Part shown: piece after piece, positions 25,385 to 34,447 of the stretch
Position numbering within the stretch: the stretch's first letter is position 1
Layout: every line of letters begins with the position of its first letter
Origin: Rhodoferax sp.
GTDB taxonomy: Bacteria; Pseudomonadota; Gammaproteobacteria; Burkholderiales; Burkholderiaceae_C
Length of the DNA stretch: 64,000 nt
Reading direction: 5' to 3'
NCBI RefSeq assembly: GCF_028688795.1
Contig: NZ_JAQTXM010000004.1
Span: forward strand, 124,001 to 188,000
Program-made: the position numbers and the translations under genes
The notes under the pieces: generated by a model
Told to the model about the DNA's origin: nothing
Seen by the model: the letters and a program-made list of their open reading frames with translations, nothing else
Databases searched by the model: none

Positions 25385-28147
25385 TTAAGCGGGCTCTTCT
25401 TCAGTGTCGTTAGGATCTTCTTTGCCCGGATCTTCTCCTCCGTCAGCAGGAACAGGCGCCTCTTCACCACTGGGGATTTCAAAGCCTGGTGCTGACTCAA
25501 CATCGCCACCAGCGTCACCCATACCGTCGTCAAACCCAAAGTCATCGCCTCCCATACCAGAATCGTCACCAGAATCGCCGGTATCAGAAGTGCTGCTGTT
25601 ATCGCTTGGTTCCACGTTCATGGCTTCCATGTCTTTGTTAGCTGCCTGTACAATAGGCGCCAGTTTTGCCAGCGCTGTGATACCGGAGCGAACCAATGCT
25701 TGGACGTGGTCAGTCATTGTGGACATCAGGTTGAGTTGCGGGTTGCCGGCTTCATCGTTTGCAGTCAGTTCAGCCAGCTCAGGCAGTACGCCCTTGTCAC
25801 TGAGCCATTTGCGAATAAAGTAGGACTTTATCAGCGCACGAATTGTATTGGCTTCATTGGATACTTCACCAGCCGTACTGGTGGTGAAGAAACCATCAGA
25901 GATGTAAGCATCTAATGCCGCATCGAGCGCGTCAGAGTAGGTGCGCAAATCTGCCAATTGGTTTTCCAAAGTAACCGAGGAAGGCTTAGGTAACTCGACG
26001 TAGAACTTCTCTAAGAACTCGTTAAGTGCTTTGTTGATCACCAGCTTATCTGCCAGCTCACCTTGCGTGCCTTCAGTTTGCTGGGGGTTGTTGTTCGTTG
26101 TTTCGACCTCTAGATTGATGCCCTTCGGGTTGTCCTCTAAGATGGCCTTTAGATCGACCAGCAATTCCTCAGTGTTGGAAGCAACCTTTCTCAAGTGGTC
26201 ACTCAGCAAAGGTGTGAAGATGTCTTGCATCAACGACACCCGCTTGCTCAGCAAAATGTTGTTAGCCACTGCTGTCGTTGCAAATTCCGTATTAAAACCA
26301 TTATCCACAGTCTCCGGGGAAAGACCAAAAGCCATGATCGACGATTTCCTCAACAGGTCTTGAAGATCCGTGTCAGGCTTAGTGTATGACGTGTTGGTTT
26401 GTTGGAACTCGAACTTCAAGTCAGGTAAACCAGGATGGCCACCAATCTCCCATTCGTAACCTGCACGCTGAATGAATTCAAGGATGTCGCCAGGACTACT
26501 CACACCTAATGGAATGCCGAGCATGCGCGAACGCACAATCTCATCCTGCGCCAGCTCCAGTGTCTTCATGGGGTCTGGGTCAGATTCAGGCACGTTGGCA
26601 GTTACCTTGGTTCGTCCGATCGAATTCTTTACTGAGGCCATGACATCGGTAAACAACATGATAGAACGCAGTGTATTGATCATCGCTGTGTCATCCAAGA
26701 GACTGCGCCCAATCCCATCATCACCGTACTTGAACGCAATGTAGGTCATGAACTCTGATGGCAAGTAAAGAATTTGGGTATACTTTTTTGCCAAGACACG
26801 TGATAGCATGATACGGTACACTTCCTCATTACGTGCCAATGAGGCCGAAGAAGCATATACGCCGTTCTTAATTCGACTGATCAGATCGCGCTCAATCATG
26901 TCAGCGTACACACGAGATGCAAAATCCAAATGCGCATTGTTCATGGGGTCGAACGTATTGGCATTACCCAAGTTAGATTCGACTTTCCTGATCAAGTTGG
27001 ACGCCAGTGAGTTACCGGCTGAGTTTGCGTTATTGAGACCGTTGTGGTACTCGTCCCCATCAGGCACTTCGACAGGGTTGCCTTCTTCGTCCAAAATGAC
27101 AAAGTAACCAATGTGCTTCTTGACGTTACCGGGAACGTGTACTGGGATGACGGACTCCGATGGCAGTTTCATGACCAATGGACCACCAACAGAACGACGC
27201 TTGAGTTCATTGGGCTTCTTCAGCGTAGCCACAGGCTCAGTGTTGTATTGCCTGTTGCGGTAAATAGCTTGCTCAACGCGGCTGTCAGGCACTTGCGCAA
27301 TGCTTTCAATGGCTATGCCCATGTTGTTTCTGGCGTACTGGCGTTTGACAGCCTGGCTCTTGGTTTTCTCGTTGAGCTTGGGAAACTTCAGAACCACCGG
27401 GTTATCGACAACCACCAAGTAATCTTCAGCAACGTAGTTGCGATAGTCACCAATGTCGTCACTCTGGTAATGTATCCGTTGATCCACCTTCGATGAATCT
27501 ACAGTACCATAGTAGCTTTCCATCATGATACCAACACGCGACTTTTGCTTGCCGTCATGAGGACCCAGAAGGCCAATGTTTCTGACATTTCCGTCAGGGT
27601 TGACGAATTCTTTGAGCGCTTCAGTGCTAATGGATTTGTTGCCGTTGATGAAGTCATCGATCGCGTTCTCCGGAATAACCGCAATCGGGTAGCTGCCCTT
27701 TTCAAACAGAGGGTCCCGCAGCATTTCGGTCAGTTGAGCCTTGATGTTGTAGGTCTCTTCAAAATGCTCCTTCATCCGGTTGAGTAAAGAAGCACTCAGC
27801 TCAGGACTGAACAGGTTCTTGGGTCCCATGTACAGCAACTCCATGGAAGTCATGTCTTTAGGAGACAGAATGGAGCTGACCAGAATTTGTGCCGACAACT
27901 CGATATCGGGTAACAAACGAAGAATCGCTTGGGCATCCGCATTGCGCCGTGCCCGCTTTTGCAAGAGCGAACGAAACGCAAACGTGTTTGCAACCAGTGT
28001 TTTCCGATTACCCAATTCATCGCGAGTCGTACCATGCATCGAGGTAGTCATCTTCGAAATCATGGCGGCCAGCTTGGGGTCTTTCTTCGTCAGACTGACC
28101 GCCGGGTAGTTATTTTTTTGTAACGAATTGAATTGACGAATTGCCAT
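25385..28147 (-). CDS. Portal protein candidate (phiKZ gp129-like)
   Basis: 920 residues. A helical N-terminus with LSAQILVSSILSPKDM and a central block ILYLPSEFMTYIAFKYGDDG with GIGRSLLDDTAMINTL recall large myovirus portal proteins, which form the dodecameric DNA gate of the head. There is a long acidic, Gly/Asp-rich disordered tail (about 840-920). Size and position downstream of the capsid/RNAP block agree with phiKZ gp129. It is the only - strand gene between the capsid gene and 33 kb, and its start lies just 40 bp from a divergent gene. Confidence 0.65.
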   Translation of the reverse strand: MAIRQFNSLQKNNYPAVSLTKKDPKLAAMISKMTTSMHGTTRDELGNRKTLVANTFAFRSLLQKRARRNADAQAILRLLPDIELSAQILVSSILSPKDMTSMELLYMGPKNLFSPELSASLLNRMKEHFEETYNIKAQLTEMLRDPLFEKGSYPIAVIPENAIDDFINGNKSISTEALKEFVNPDGNVRNIGLLGPHDGKQKSRVGIMMESYYGTVDSSKVDQRIHYQSDDIGDYRNYVAEDYLVVVDNPVVLKFPKLNEKTKSQAVKRQYARNNMGIAIESIAQVPDSRVEQAIYRNRQYNTEPVATLKKPNELKRRSVGGPLVMKLPSESVIPVHVPGNVKKHIGYFVILDEEGNPVEVPDGDEYHNGLNNANSAGNSLASNLIRKVESNLGNANTFDPMNNAHLDFASRVYADMIERDLISRIKNGVYASSASLARNEEVYRIMLSRVLAKKYTQILYLPSEFMTYIAFKYGDDGIGRSLLDDTAMINTLRSIMLFTDVMASVKNSIGRTKVTANVPESDPDPMKTLELAQDEIVRSRMLGIPLGVSSPGDILEFIQRAGYEWEIGGHPGLPDLKFEFQQTNTSYTKPDTDLQDLLRKSSIMAFGLSPETVDNGFNTEFATTAVANNILLSKRVSLMQDIFTPLLSDHLRKVASNTEELLVDLKAILEDNPKGINLEVETTNNNPQQTEGTQGELADKLVINKALNEFLEKFYVELPKPSSVTLENQLADLRTYSDALDAALDAYISDGFFTTSTAGEVSNEANTIRALIKSYFIRKWLSDKGVLPELAELTANDEAGNPQLNLMSTMTDHVQALVRSGITALAKLAPIVQAANKDMEAMNVEPSDNSSTSDTGDSGDDSGMGGDDFGFDDGMGDAGGDVESAPGFEIPSGEEAPVPADGGEDPGKEDPNDTEEEPA

Positions 28148-28187
28148 GAAAAAACCTTTTTTAGAAACTGGAGCCAGGAGCTAAGCC

Positions 28188-30416
28188 ATGATTGATTATT
28201 CTTACACCCTATATGTCGAAAAGACTTTGAGCCTGGCAGAGACCATGGTCATCAAATTTGATGACGCGGCTCAGGCAATGAACCTGGCTGTTCTTAGCGA
28301 ATACGGAATGGGTTCTGTGGATGAGTATGATCCGTTTTCTTGGAAATACTATCTAAACATAAGTGGTGATTATCATTTTTCTGACGAGGACAGCAATGGC
28401 AACCCGAAGATTAAAGTGGTGTCATTGGACACCTCAGAAGAAATCTACTTCACTAAAGAAAATCTGGCATTACACCCAGCAACGAAAAACAACTACCAAT
28501 ACGGTACCCGATATTACAAAGAACTGTTGATTCAAAACCCTGGCAGCGAGTTGCTGATACTGGGAATTTTGTATCCGTGCAACATTGACGATGCAGTCAA
28601 ATCCATCGACGGCACGATATTGAGTTACCCTAAAAATCTCGTTGAAGACAACGAGTACCGCCTGATAGAGAAGCTCCAGCAATGGACTTATGATTACATG
28701 GACCGCTGGGTCAATAAGCAGTACAGCATGAGCGATAATCTGTACGTTGCAACCTACATTGGCCAGCTGTTCTTGCATTTAACGCAAGCTATTTTTGCAT
28801 TCCGCCTAGAAGCATGCAAGACTAATGAAGTACACAGCTTCCATGTTCGGCACTATTTAGCTAGCCATAATGGATTGGATGCTTATTTCCAAGAGCTTAC
28901 CCCGCATCAAGCGCTCTGGTTTTATAGGAACATCAATCACATCCAGCGACACGCTGGAAAGAAAGAAACTTTCGATTGGTTGGTTGAAAACATATTTACG
29001 CACAGAGGTCTGCCACTGTACGAATACAGTGGAGCGCAAGACAGCTCTATCATGATTTACGGTGATGGCACAGACACTCGCCACTTGACCCCTGAAATCT
29101 TGTTCAAGCGCAAACCAGTCAATGAACCCGCCCGTAAAAATGGCCGTTCAATGCATACGTTGGACATGGTCACAGGACTGATGGATAATTTGGCTGTAGG
29201 AAACCCTACATACCACAAAGATCAACTGGAGGCCATGCGCAGCACGCTTGTGCACGCACCCTCTGCAGCGTTAACCACCAAAGTGCTTGAATCTCAAGTT
29301 GCTGACTACAGCACCTCGTCGTTGTATTCCTTAGACGAAACGCTGATGTCGCATTGGTTATCTTTCTCGTCTAAGGGCTGGTATACTGCTTATGTGACCT
29401 TCTCGCTGCCAGGAACAGGAGAGAGTATCAAGCTCACGCCTAAAGAGGCGGTGATGGTGTTCCTCTACGCCATGCACAAAGCAAACTGGATGGCAGAAGA
29501 CAATGCGGATTACACAGAACTGTTGAATGTTCCTGATGTTACATTGTCTCGCGCAATTAGGGACAATCCCCCATCGCGTGCTGCGATTGAATCAGTTGTG
29601 GACAAGCAGTATGTCTCTACTGCGCAAATCGATGCATTGTTGTCGACTACGATTACGCCTACTCGGATTGGCACAAACAAAGACTTTTATCTTTTTTGTG
29701 CAGAGATATTCTCAAAGTCCAGAGAACAATACCTGTGGTATTCGTCCATGGAAAAATACCTCAGTCGTGGTATGGCTCAGCGTGCAGTCAGTTTGTTGTA
29801 CACCGACGAAGTGGTTAAGTTCAGAGATACTGACAATAAGCCGATCACATACATCGACTTGCTGTACCGCACAGGTTTAGACATTCGCGACTACAGCCGC
29901 TCAATGCTGTACGACTTAGCTGCCGCCATTTACTTCAAGGCTGTGGGCATGGAGTTCTCTTCCAGTCAAGACTTCAGAAGAGCACACCAAAGCATGGTCA
30001 AGCTGTTCACAAAGCTCAGCAGCTATTCCATCTCGTTGACTGACAACTCCAACCAGACTGAAATTATTCTTCTGGTCAATCCCACGATCCGATTGAATGA
30101 TGAAAAGGTGTACGAGAACCAGCACCATTATATCGATGGATCAGTCATCGAACCGATTACCATTCGTAGTTCTCAAAAGTACGAACACGAAGTAATGCAC
30201 GAAGGTGTGGTATCGTCGCACGTAGAGCAAAGTAATGCAGCAACGACTTATGTCCAGGATGTGAGTCTTAATGTCACGCAGAGTACCACTATGCTGTCAT
30301 TGTGGCCGCAACAGATTCGCAGCACGTTATCCTTAACCAGCTCATTTGACACTCAGGAACAAATAAAAGCACTTACTGTTGAGCAACGTATGGCCATACG
30401 TGATGTTGTGCTGTAG
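28188..30416 (+). CDS. Virion structural (baseplate/tail) protein candidate
   Basis: 742 residues, ATG with CAGGAGCTAAGCC upstream. Aromatic-rich helical middle region (about 160-300) with VNKQYSMSDNLYVATYIG and NINHIQRHAGKKETFDWL, a look I associate with large structural proteins of phiKZ-like phages. The C-terminal 100 residues are beta-rich. No enzymatic motif. Neighbours (portal, another virion-type protein) support a morphogenesis role. Confidence 0.55.
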   Translation: MIDYSYTLYVEKTLSLAETMVIKFDDAAQAMNLAVLSEYGMGSVDEYDPFSWKYYLNISGDYHFSDEDSNGNPKIKVVSLDTSEEIYFTKENLALHPATKNNYQYGTRYYKELLIQNPGSELLILGILYPCNIDDAVKSIDGTILSYPKNLVEDNEYRLIEKLQQWTYDYMDRWVNKQYSMSDNLYVATYIGQLFLHLTQAIFAFRLEACKTNEVHSFHVRHYLASHNGLDAYFQELTPHQALWFYRNINHIQRHAGKKETFDWLVENIFTHRGLPLYEYSGAQDSSIMIYGDGTDTRHLTPEILFKRKPVNEPARKNGRSMHTLDMVTGLMDNLAVGNPTYHKDQLEAMRSTLVHAPSAALTTKVLESQVADYSTSSLYSLDETLMSHWLSFSSKGWYTAYVTFSLPGTGESIKLTPKEAVMVFLYAMHKANWMAEDNADYTELLNVPDVTLSRAIRDNPPSRAAIESVVDKQYVSTAQIDALLSTTITPTRIGTNKDFYLFCAEIFSKSREQYLWYSSMEKYLSRGMAQRAVSLLYTDEVVKFRDTDNKPITYIDLLYRTGLDIRDYSRSMLYDLAAAIYFKAVGMEFSSSQDFRRAHQSMVKLFTKLSSYSISLTDNSNQTEIILLVNPTIRLNDEKVYENQHHYIDGSVIEPITIRSSQKYEHEVMHEGVVSSHVEQSNAATTYVQDVSLNVTQSTTMLSLWPQQIRSTLSLTSSFDTQEQIKALTVEQRMAIRDVVL

Positions 30417-30498
30417 TGATAAAAAATGTGTTTACGAAATACTGTGACACTTTCGAAATGCAATCACGCATAAAGAAATCTTAAAGAAGGATATTTCC

Positions 30499-31329
30499 AT
30501 GGAACCCGTTGTTCGTTCAGTATACGGAGCCGCTCTGCAAACCGCCATGTTGTTGGGCGTGCCTCACGAAATCAAGCCAAACTCCACGCTCAATCAGCGA
30601 TTTGATGTAGAAAAGAATGCCGTGCATCCCGAAGGGGTTTGGCCACGCGTTGCGTATTTCTGCATTGGTAACGGCGGCCACATGCTATCGTCCGGTGTCG
30701 ATGGCATCCCGTTTGTTAAATCTCGCCAGCATGAAGCAACGAACGCAAACCTGTTCAAACCGCTTCCCTTCGTTCTTCGGCTGATCACTGACGACCTGAC
30801 ACCGCTGCAACGCGCCAAATACGCCATGCGGCGACAAGAGACGCATGGTGGCCAGACCTACTATGCGTACTACCTCAAGCGCATGGACAATGCGTCGCTG
30901 GATGTGACGATGCAAACACGCATCATCGACAAAGGCATTACGACGACTTCTGACTTCGTGCCTTCGACTTCCGACCTCGTCCCCCAACCTCCTGCTTTGC
31001 CTAACACAGGCGCCATACCTGTCACGTCGACTTACATCACAGTCTCTACGTTACTTGCGCTTAATCTGACCGCAGAAGACTGCAAAGAACTGCTCGATGT
31101 AGCCTCGATCATCTATGGTGATCAGAACTACGCCATCATCTCGGAAATCGGTTTGTGTTCGGGTGTAGATAAAGTCCTGGCGCTCACAGACGGATCGAAC
31201 TACAAGGAATCGATCTCTACCCAAATTGTTTCCTTTATCTCTGCCTTCCATCAAGTGGCGTTTACTGCCAGCGGCATCAGTGGTCTGTTCGACATCGGCT
31301 CCAATGAACCGCTCATGACCACAACGTAA
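30499..31329 (+). CDS. Virion structural protein candidate
   Basis: 276 residues, ATG with AAGAAGGATATTTCC upstream. Beta-rich N-terminal domain with GNGGHMLSSGVDG, a Pro-rich linker (SDLVPQPPALPNTGAIPV, ~155-175), then a helical C-terminal domain. No enzymatic motif. It sits directly after the 742-residue structural candidate and overlaps ruvC by one base. Exact place in the particle unknown. Confidence 0.55.
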   Translation: MEPVVRSVYGAALQTAMLLGVPHEIKPNSTLNQRFDVEKNAVHPEGVWPRVAYFCIGNGGHMLSSGVDGIPFVKSRQHEATNANLFKPLPFVLRLITDDLTPLQRAKYAMRRQETHGGQTYYAYYLKRMDNASLDVTMQTRIIDKGITTTSDFVPSTSDLVPQPPALPNTGAIPVTSTYITVSTLLALNLTAEDCKELLDVASIIYGDQNYAIISEIGLCSGVDKVLALTDGSNYKESISTQIVSFISAFHQVAFTASGISGLFDIGSNEPLMTTT

Positions 31330-31919
31330 TGCTTCAAATTCCTGAGACAGCATCGGCTCGCACCAGTGTCATTGGTATAGATCCAGGAACAAAGATGCTG
31401 GGCGTTTGTGTTTTGGAATTTGACCTGGTGTCTTTTGAAATTGTGAATGTGCAAGCATTCACATACGACGGCGCCAGACTACCGAGCAGTGAGTGGGCAG
31501 GTTATCTTCATGGTGATCGCGTTAGGCGAATCAGTGCGCTCAGAGACAAGCTGGCCGATGTGTTTAACGCCTACCGTCCCTTGTACGTATGCTGCGAATC
31601 GCCGTTCTATAACCAAAAGCGCCCTAGTGCATACGGTGCCTTGACAGAAATTGTCTGCGCAGTTAGAGAAGCTGTGCGTGATTACGATGTCTGGAAACCA
31701 CTGTACATGATTGACCCGCCTTCCGTAAAGAAGGCAGTTAATGCATCGGGCAACGCCGGCAAGGACGACGTCAAAGCTGCGATCTCAAAGATCGAAACAT
31801 TGAGCCGAGTATGCGCCACTCCAATGGCAAAATTAGACGAACACAGCATAGATGCTATGGCTGTAGCGTACGCACAATACGTTGCATGTCGGGAATCTAG
31901 GCTAAAAGTGTTTGAATAG
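31329..31919 (+). CDS. ruvC: RuvC-like Holliday junction resolvase
   Basis: 196 residues; the ATG overlaps the previous stop (TAATG). RNase H-fold nuclease with Asp18 in VIGIDPGTK, Glu90 in VCCESPFYN, and C-terminal His172/Asp175 in DEHSIDAMAVAYA, the four metal-binding acidic/His positions. It would cut four-way junctions in recombined or concatemeric phage DNA before packaging. Length and motif spacing fit RuvC rather than the RNase H gene found later in the window. Confidence 0.88.
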   Translation: MLQIPETASARTSVIGIDPGTKMLGVCVLEFDLVSFEIVNVQAFTYDGARLPSSEWAGYLHGDRVRRISALRDKLADVFNAYRPLYVCCESPFYNQKRPSAYGALTEIVCAVREAVRDYDVWKPLYMIDPPSVKKAVNASGNAGKDDVKAAISKIETLSRVCATPMAKLDEHSIDAMAVAYAQYVACRESRLKVFE

Positions 31920-31926
31920 CATAGAC

Positions 31927-31968
31927 CCGTTACAGACAGCCGCATGCGTGCAGTGCTGTCTGTAACGG
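31927..31968 (+). terminator. Hairpin after ruvC
   Basis: The 14-bp stem CCGTTACAGACAGC and complement, with a 14-nt loop that itself contains GCATGC, is followed by TATTTATG. Confidence 0.7.
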
Positions 31969-32003
31969 TATTTATGTTGTGTTAATGTAATTGGAGTATT
32001 ATC

Positions 32004-32330
32004 TTGTCGAAATCAGTAAACGGTCAAAATGAAGAAGACGAACGACGTGATACCGCACAAGACCCATCGCTTATGCCAACTACTGAGCCAGTACCAGTTG
32101 TTTGTGGTCGAATGTCCGTTGAAGACATAAAGGACATTGAGAAGTTTCGGTTAGGGGTGTGGATTGCAAAAACCTCAGTGGTTTTAATGGGCATCATAAT
32201 CACATTGACCATGTCGGTGTTTTTGTACCTCTCAATCTCTACGGGGACTATGCCTGACGCAGGTGTCGTCTTCACGTTGTTCAATCACTTAAAAGAACTT
32301 GTTGTCATTGTCATTGACACAGGCAAATAA
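32004..32330 (+). CDS. Single-pass membrane protein with TTG start
   Basis: 108 residues. The start is TTG, with GGAG nine bases upstream; no other start gives a sensible N-terminus. Acidic N-terminal half, then one membrane helix (about 53-78, TSVVLMGIIITLTMSVFLYL). No signal peptide or family. It precedes the CYTH-like gene by three bases. Confidence 0.6.
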   Translation: MSKSVNGQNEEDERRDTAQDPSLMPTTEPVPVVCGRMSVEDIKDIEKFRLGVWIAKTSVVLMGIIITLTMSVFLYLSISTGTMPDAGVVFTLFNHLKELVVIVIDTGK

Positions 32331-32333
32331 AAA

Positions 32334-32948
32334 ATGCGAAGAAAGCCATTGAGTTTCTTTAATGTTGCTACAGAAGACAACGCTACGGGTAAAGCGGAAA
32401 TAGAACTGGAAATGGTCTTTTACGCCAAACTCTTGGATCGTAATCTGTTGGCTACAGCAAAAGAGACAGAACACCATGAGCAGTGGGAAATTAAAATTCC
32501 TAAGACTGATGAGACTGCCAGCTCAGGCAGAATGCGAGTCAGAAAGACAACAAAGCCAAACTCAGAGCCTGAGTACGTGCTGACGATTAAGACTAAGCAT
32601 TACCTGGGCGGAGAAACGGAAGTAGGCAATCCTTCTTCCGAAGACGCATTTAAGCAGTTTAAAGCCATGTCTCCCAGGGGCATGAACAAGACACGTTATG
32701 TGTTTGACATCCCCAATCGCGTAGAGAAGTGGGAAGTGGATATTTTTGACAATCCGGACGGCACGCCTTGTGACTGGTGCAAGATCGACCTAGAATTGAA
32801 AAGCAATATCCGCGAAGTACCAGCATTTCCTGTTGGGTTGTTTGATGAAAGGTCTGTGATCACAAATAACGACAGGAGCGTGGAATCTCACATGAAGATT
32901 CAAGAACTCTATGATACGGTCTTCATTCGAAAAAACGAGCTTCGTTAA
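32334..32948 (+). CDS. CYTH / triphosphate tunnel metalloenzyme-like protein
   Basis: 204 residues. The N-terminus carries alternating Glu in AEIELEMVF (21-29), then RMRVRK (66-71), YVLTIKTK (81-88), TRYVF and WEVDIFD, and finally CKIDLELKS. The ExExx, RxR, KxK, R and ExE strand order is that of CYTH enzymes (adenylate cyclase CyaB, thiamine triphosphatase, inorganic triphosphatase, fungal RNA triphosphatase). It probably hydrolyses a triphosphate with divalent metal; the substrate is unknown. The call is by strand pattern. Confidence 0.6.
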   Translation: MRRKPLSFFNVATEDNATGKAEIELEMVFYAKLLDRNLLATAKETEHHEQWEIKIPKTDETASSGRMRVRKTTKPNSEPEYVLTIKTKHYLGGETEVGNPSSEDAFKQFKAMSPRGMNKTRYVFDIPNRVEKWEVDIFDNPDGTPCDWCKIDLELKSNIREVPAFPVGLFDERSVITNNDRSVESHMKIQELYDTVFIRKNELR

Positions 32949-32958
32949 GACAACACAT

Positions 32959-32997
32959 ACAGCATAAAAGCCAGGGGTATCCTGGCTTTTATGCTGT
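32959..32997. terminator. Bidirectional hairpin, CAGCATAA-clamped
   Basis: The 17-bp perfect stem ACAGCATAAAAGCCAGG and complement, GGTAT loop, sits in the 51-bp gap between convergent genes. The A and T tracts lie inside the stem. Confidence 0.85.
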
Positions 32998-32999
32998 GC

Positions 33000-34433
33000 T
33001 TAAGCAGTCTTGAGTGTTCCAAAAACACCTATCGTCAAATCTGCTAAGGCAGTGTCGACAGTATTAGGCGCCTTGATCGTGAGTGTATCACCTACTACAA
33101 AAGTAGTCGCGCTTAGGACGTTGAAAGAGCCGAAGTTATTGCCCGCAGGAAATGTCAGTGTTCCAATCGTTGTGCCGTTTCGCTGTATGTCACAACTCGC
33201 GTTTTGTGTAGCTGCTGTACCGCAGCGCGCAATGCTCCCGCTGAAACCCAGTCCACACGTGAACTGTCTCAGCGCTGTGATCTGAAGAAGAACTTGACGA
33301 GAGGCGGGTTTGCCTAAGGTGTATTTCTGTAGATCGTAAACAGCAGGCGCGCCGCTCACAATTAGCTTTTCTAAGTAAGTTTCATCGATCTGTTTAGCAG
33401 TATTCAATGGAACAACACCGTTTGCTTGTCCAATGAGCGACTGCGGAACCAGTGAAGGCGTTGCGTTATCCACCACAGCTTTTACGTTTGCAGGAGAGAC
33501 ATAGAGCGTTGTACTCGTACCTGCTAGTGCTTGCGTGTTTGTAGCAATCGCATAGTTTTGCACATTCCCCAATCCCAATTGCGCCTTGGTGGTCATGTGC
33601 GGGTTGTTAACGTTGTCTTCGTGCGCAGCAATATCCACAGCAATTGTTGCAGAGATTGCGTCCATAGCCGTCGCAGGCGTCAGGTAGTGCGATGTGCTGA
33701 TTCCTGCTAATGCAATCGCTGGGGTTGCCAACGGGTAGTTCTCCACATTCCCTAACCCTACTTGTTCTTTGGTGGTGTGGTGCGGATTGCTGGTGTCGAC
33801 AGTGTGGGCGTCTAGCGCAGTCGCGTCTTCATCGATCTTATTCAGTACCGCTTGTCGATGCGTATCAATGTAATTGAACGCGTTGAGCAGCCTCACTTCA
33901 TCACCAAGAAGGATAGCGGTCTTCACTTCCTCCAGAGCGGCAGCAACATACTCCCAGCCAACGACATCGCCCATGGCATGGAAATGTAAAGCTGGTTCAA
34001 AATCAACATCTTTATTGAGAATGTTGGGCCACGAAGAATCGCGCTTTCGCGTGTCTACCAGCACCGCTTCAATTAGCTTTGCGATTGTGGCGTAGCTGCG
34101 AGTGTAATCGCCACCCAGTGACTGATAGCTTACGTTTATGGTGTTGGAAACTGCCAAGTCCGTAATTATGATTATCGAATATACCTCATCCCCATTACCT
34201 GCCATAGCTGTGGGGAGCGGCACAAGGTTCATTAACTTGTATTGCTCTTTGGTTAACGCCTTGTCATTGGTCTCATCCTTGATTTGAAGCCCTGCTTTAA
34301 AGAAAGGCCCATACGTAGGCACTGCAGAGCGAAGCTCGGTATTTCTTAAAGTGATTTTCTCAGACGAAACATAGTTGTCACGACTGACACCAGTAAGATC
34401 CAGCGGGTAACGGTTGGGTAATACTTGAGACAT
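33000..34433 (-). CDS. Tail fibre / collar protein, paralogue 1
   Basis: 477 residues, ATG with AGGAAC upstream. The N-terminus is PLDLTG ... EKITL. The middle holds two copies of the fibre repeat NPHxTTKxQxGLGNVxNY (near 215-240 and 280-300), common in trimeric phage tail fibres and collar fibres. A C-terminal beta-sandwich (~380-477) contains IQRNGTTIGTLTFPAGN. It shares its N- and C-terminal domains with the next gene. Likely binds the host surface or joins the fibre to the particle. Confidence 0.75.
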   Translation of the reverse strand: MSQVLPNRYPLDLTGVSRDNYVSSEKITLRNTELRSAVPTYGPFFKAGLQIKDETNDKALTKEQYKLMNLVPLPTAMAGNGDEVYSIIIITDLAVSNTINVSYQSLGGDYTRSYATIAKLIEAVLVDTRKRDSSWPNILNKDVDFEPALHFHAMGDVVGWEYVAAALEEVKTAILLGDEVRLLNAFNYIDTHRQAVLNKIDEDATALDAHTVDTSNPHHTTKEQVGLGNVENYPLATPAIALAGISTSHYLTPATAMDAISATIAVDIAAHEDNVNNPHMTTKAQLGLGNVQNYAIATNTQALAGTSTTLYVSPANVKAVVDNATPSLVPQSLIGQANGVVPLNTAKQIDETYLEKLIVSGAPAVYDLQKYTLGKPASRQVLLQITALRQFTCGLGFSGSIARCGTAATQNASCDIQRNGTTIGTLTFPAGNNFGSFNVLSATTFVVGDTLTIKAPNTVDTALADLTIGVFGTLKTA

Positions 34434-34447
34434 TTTTGTTCCTAAAA

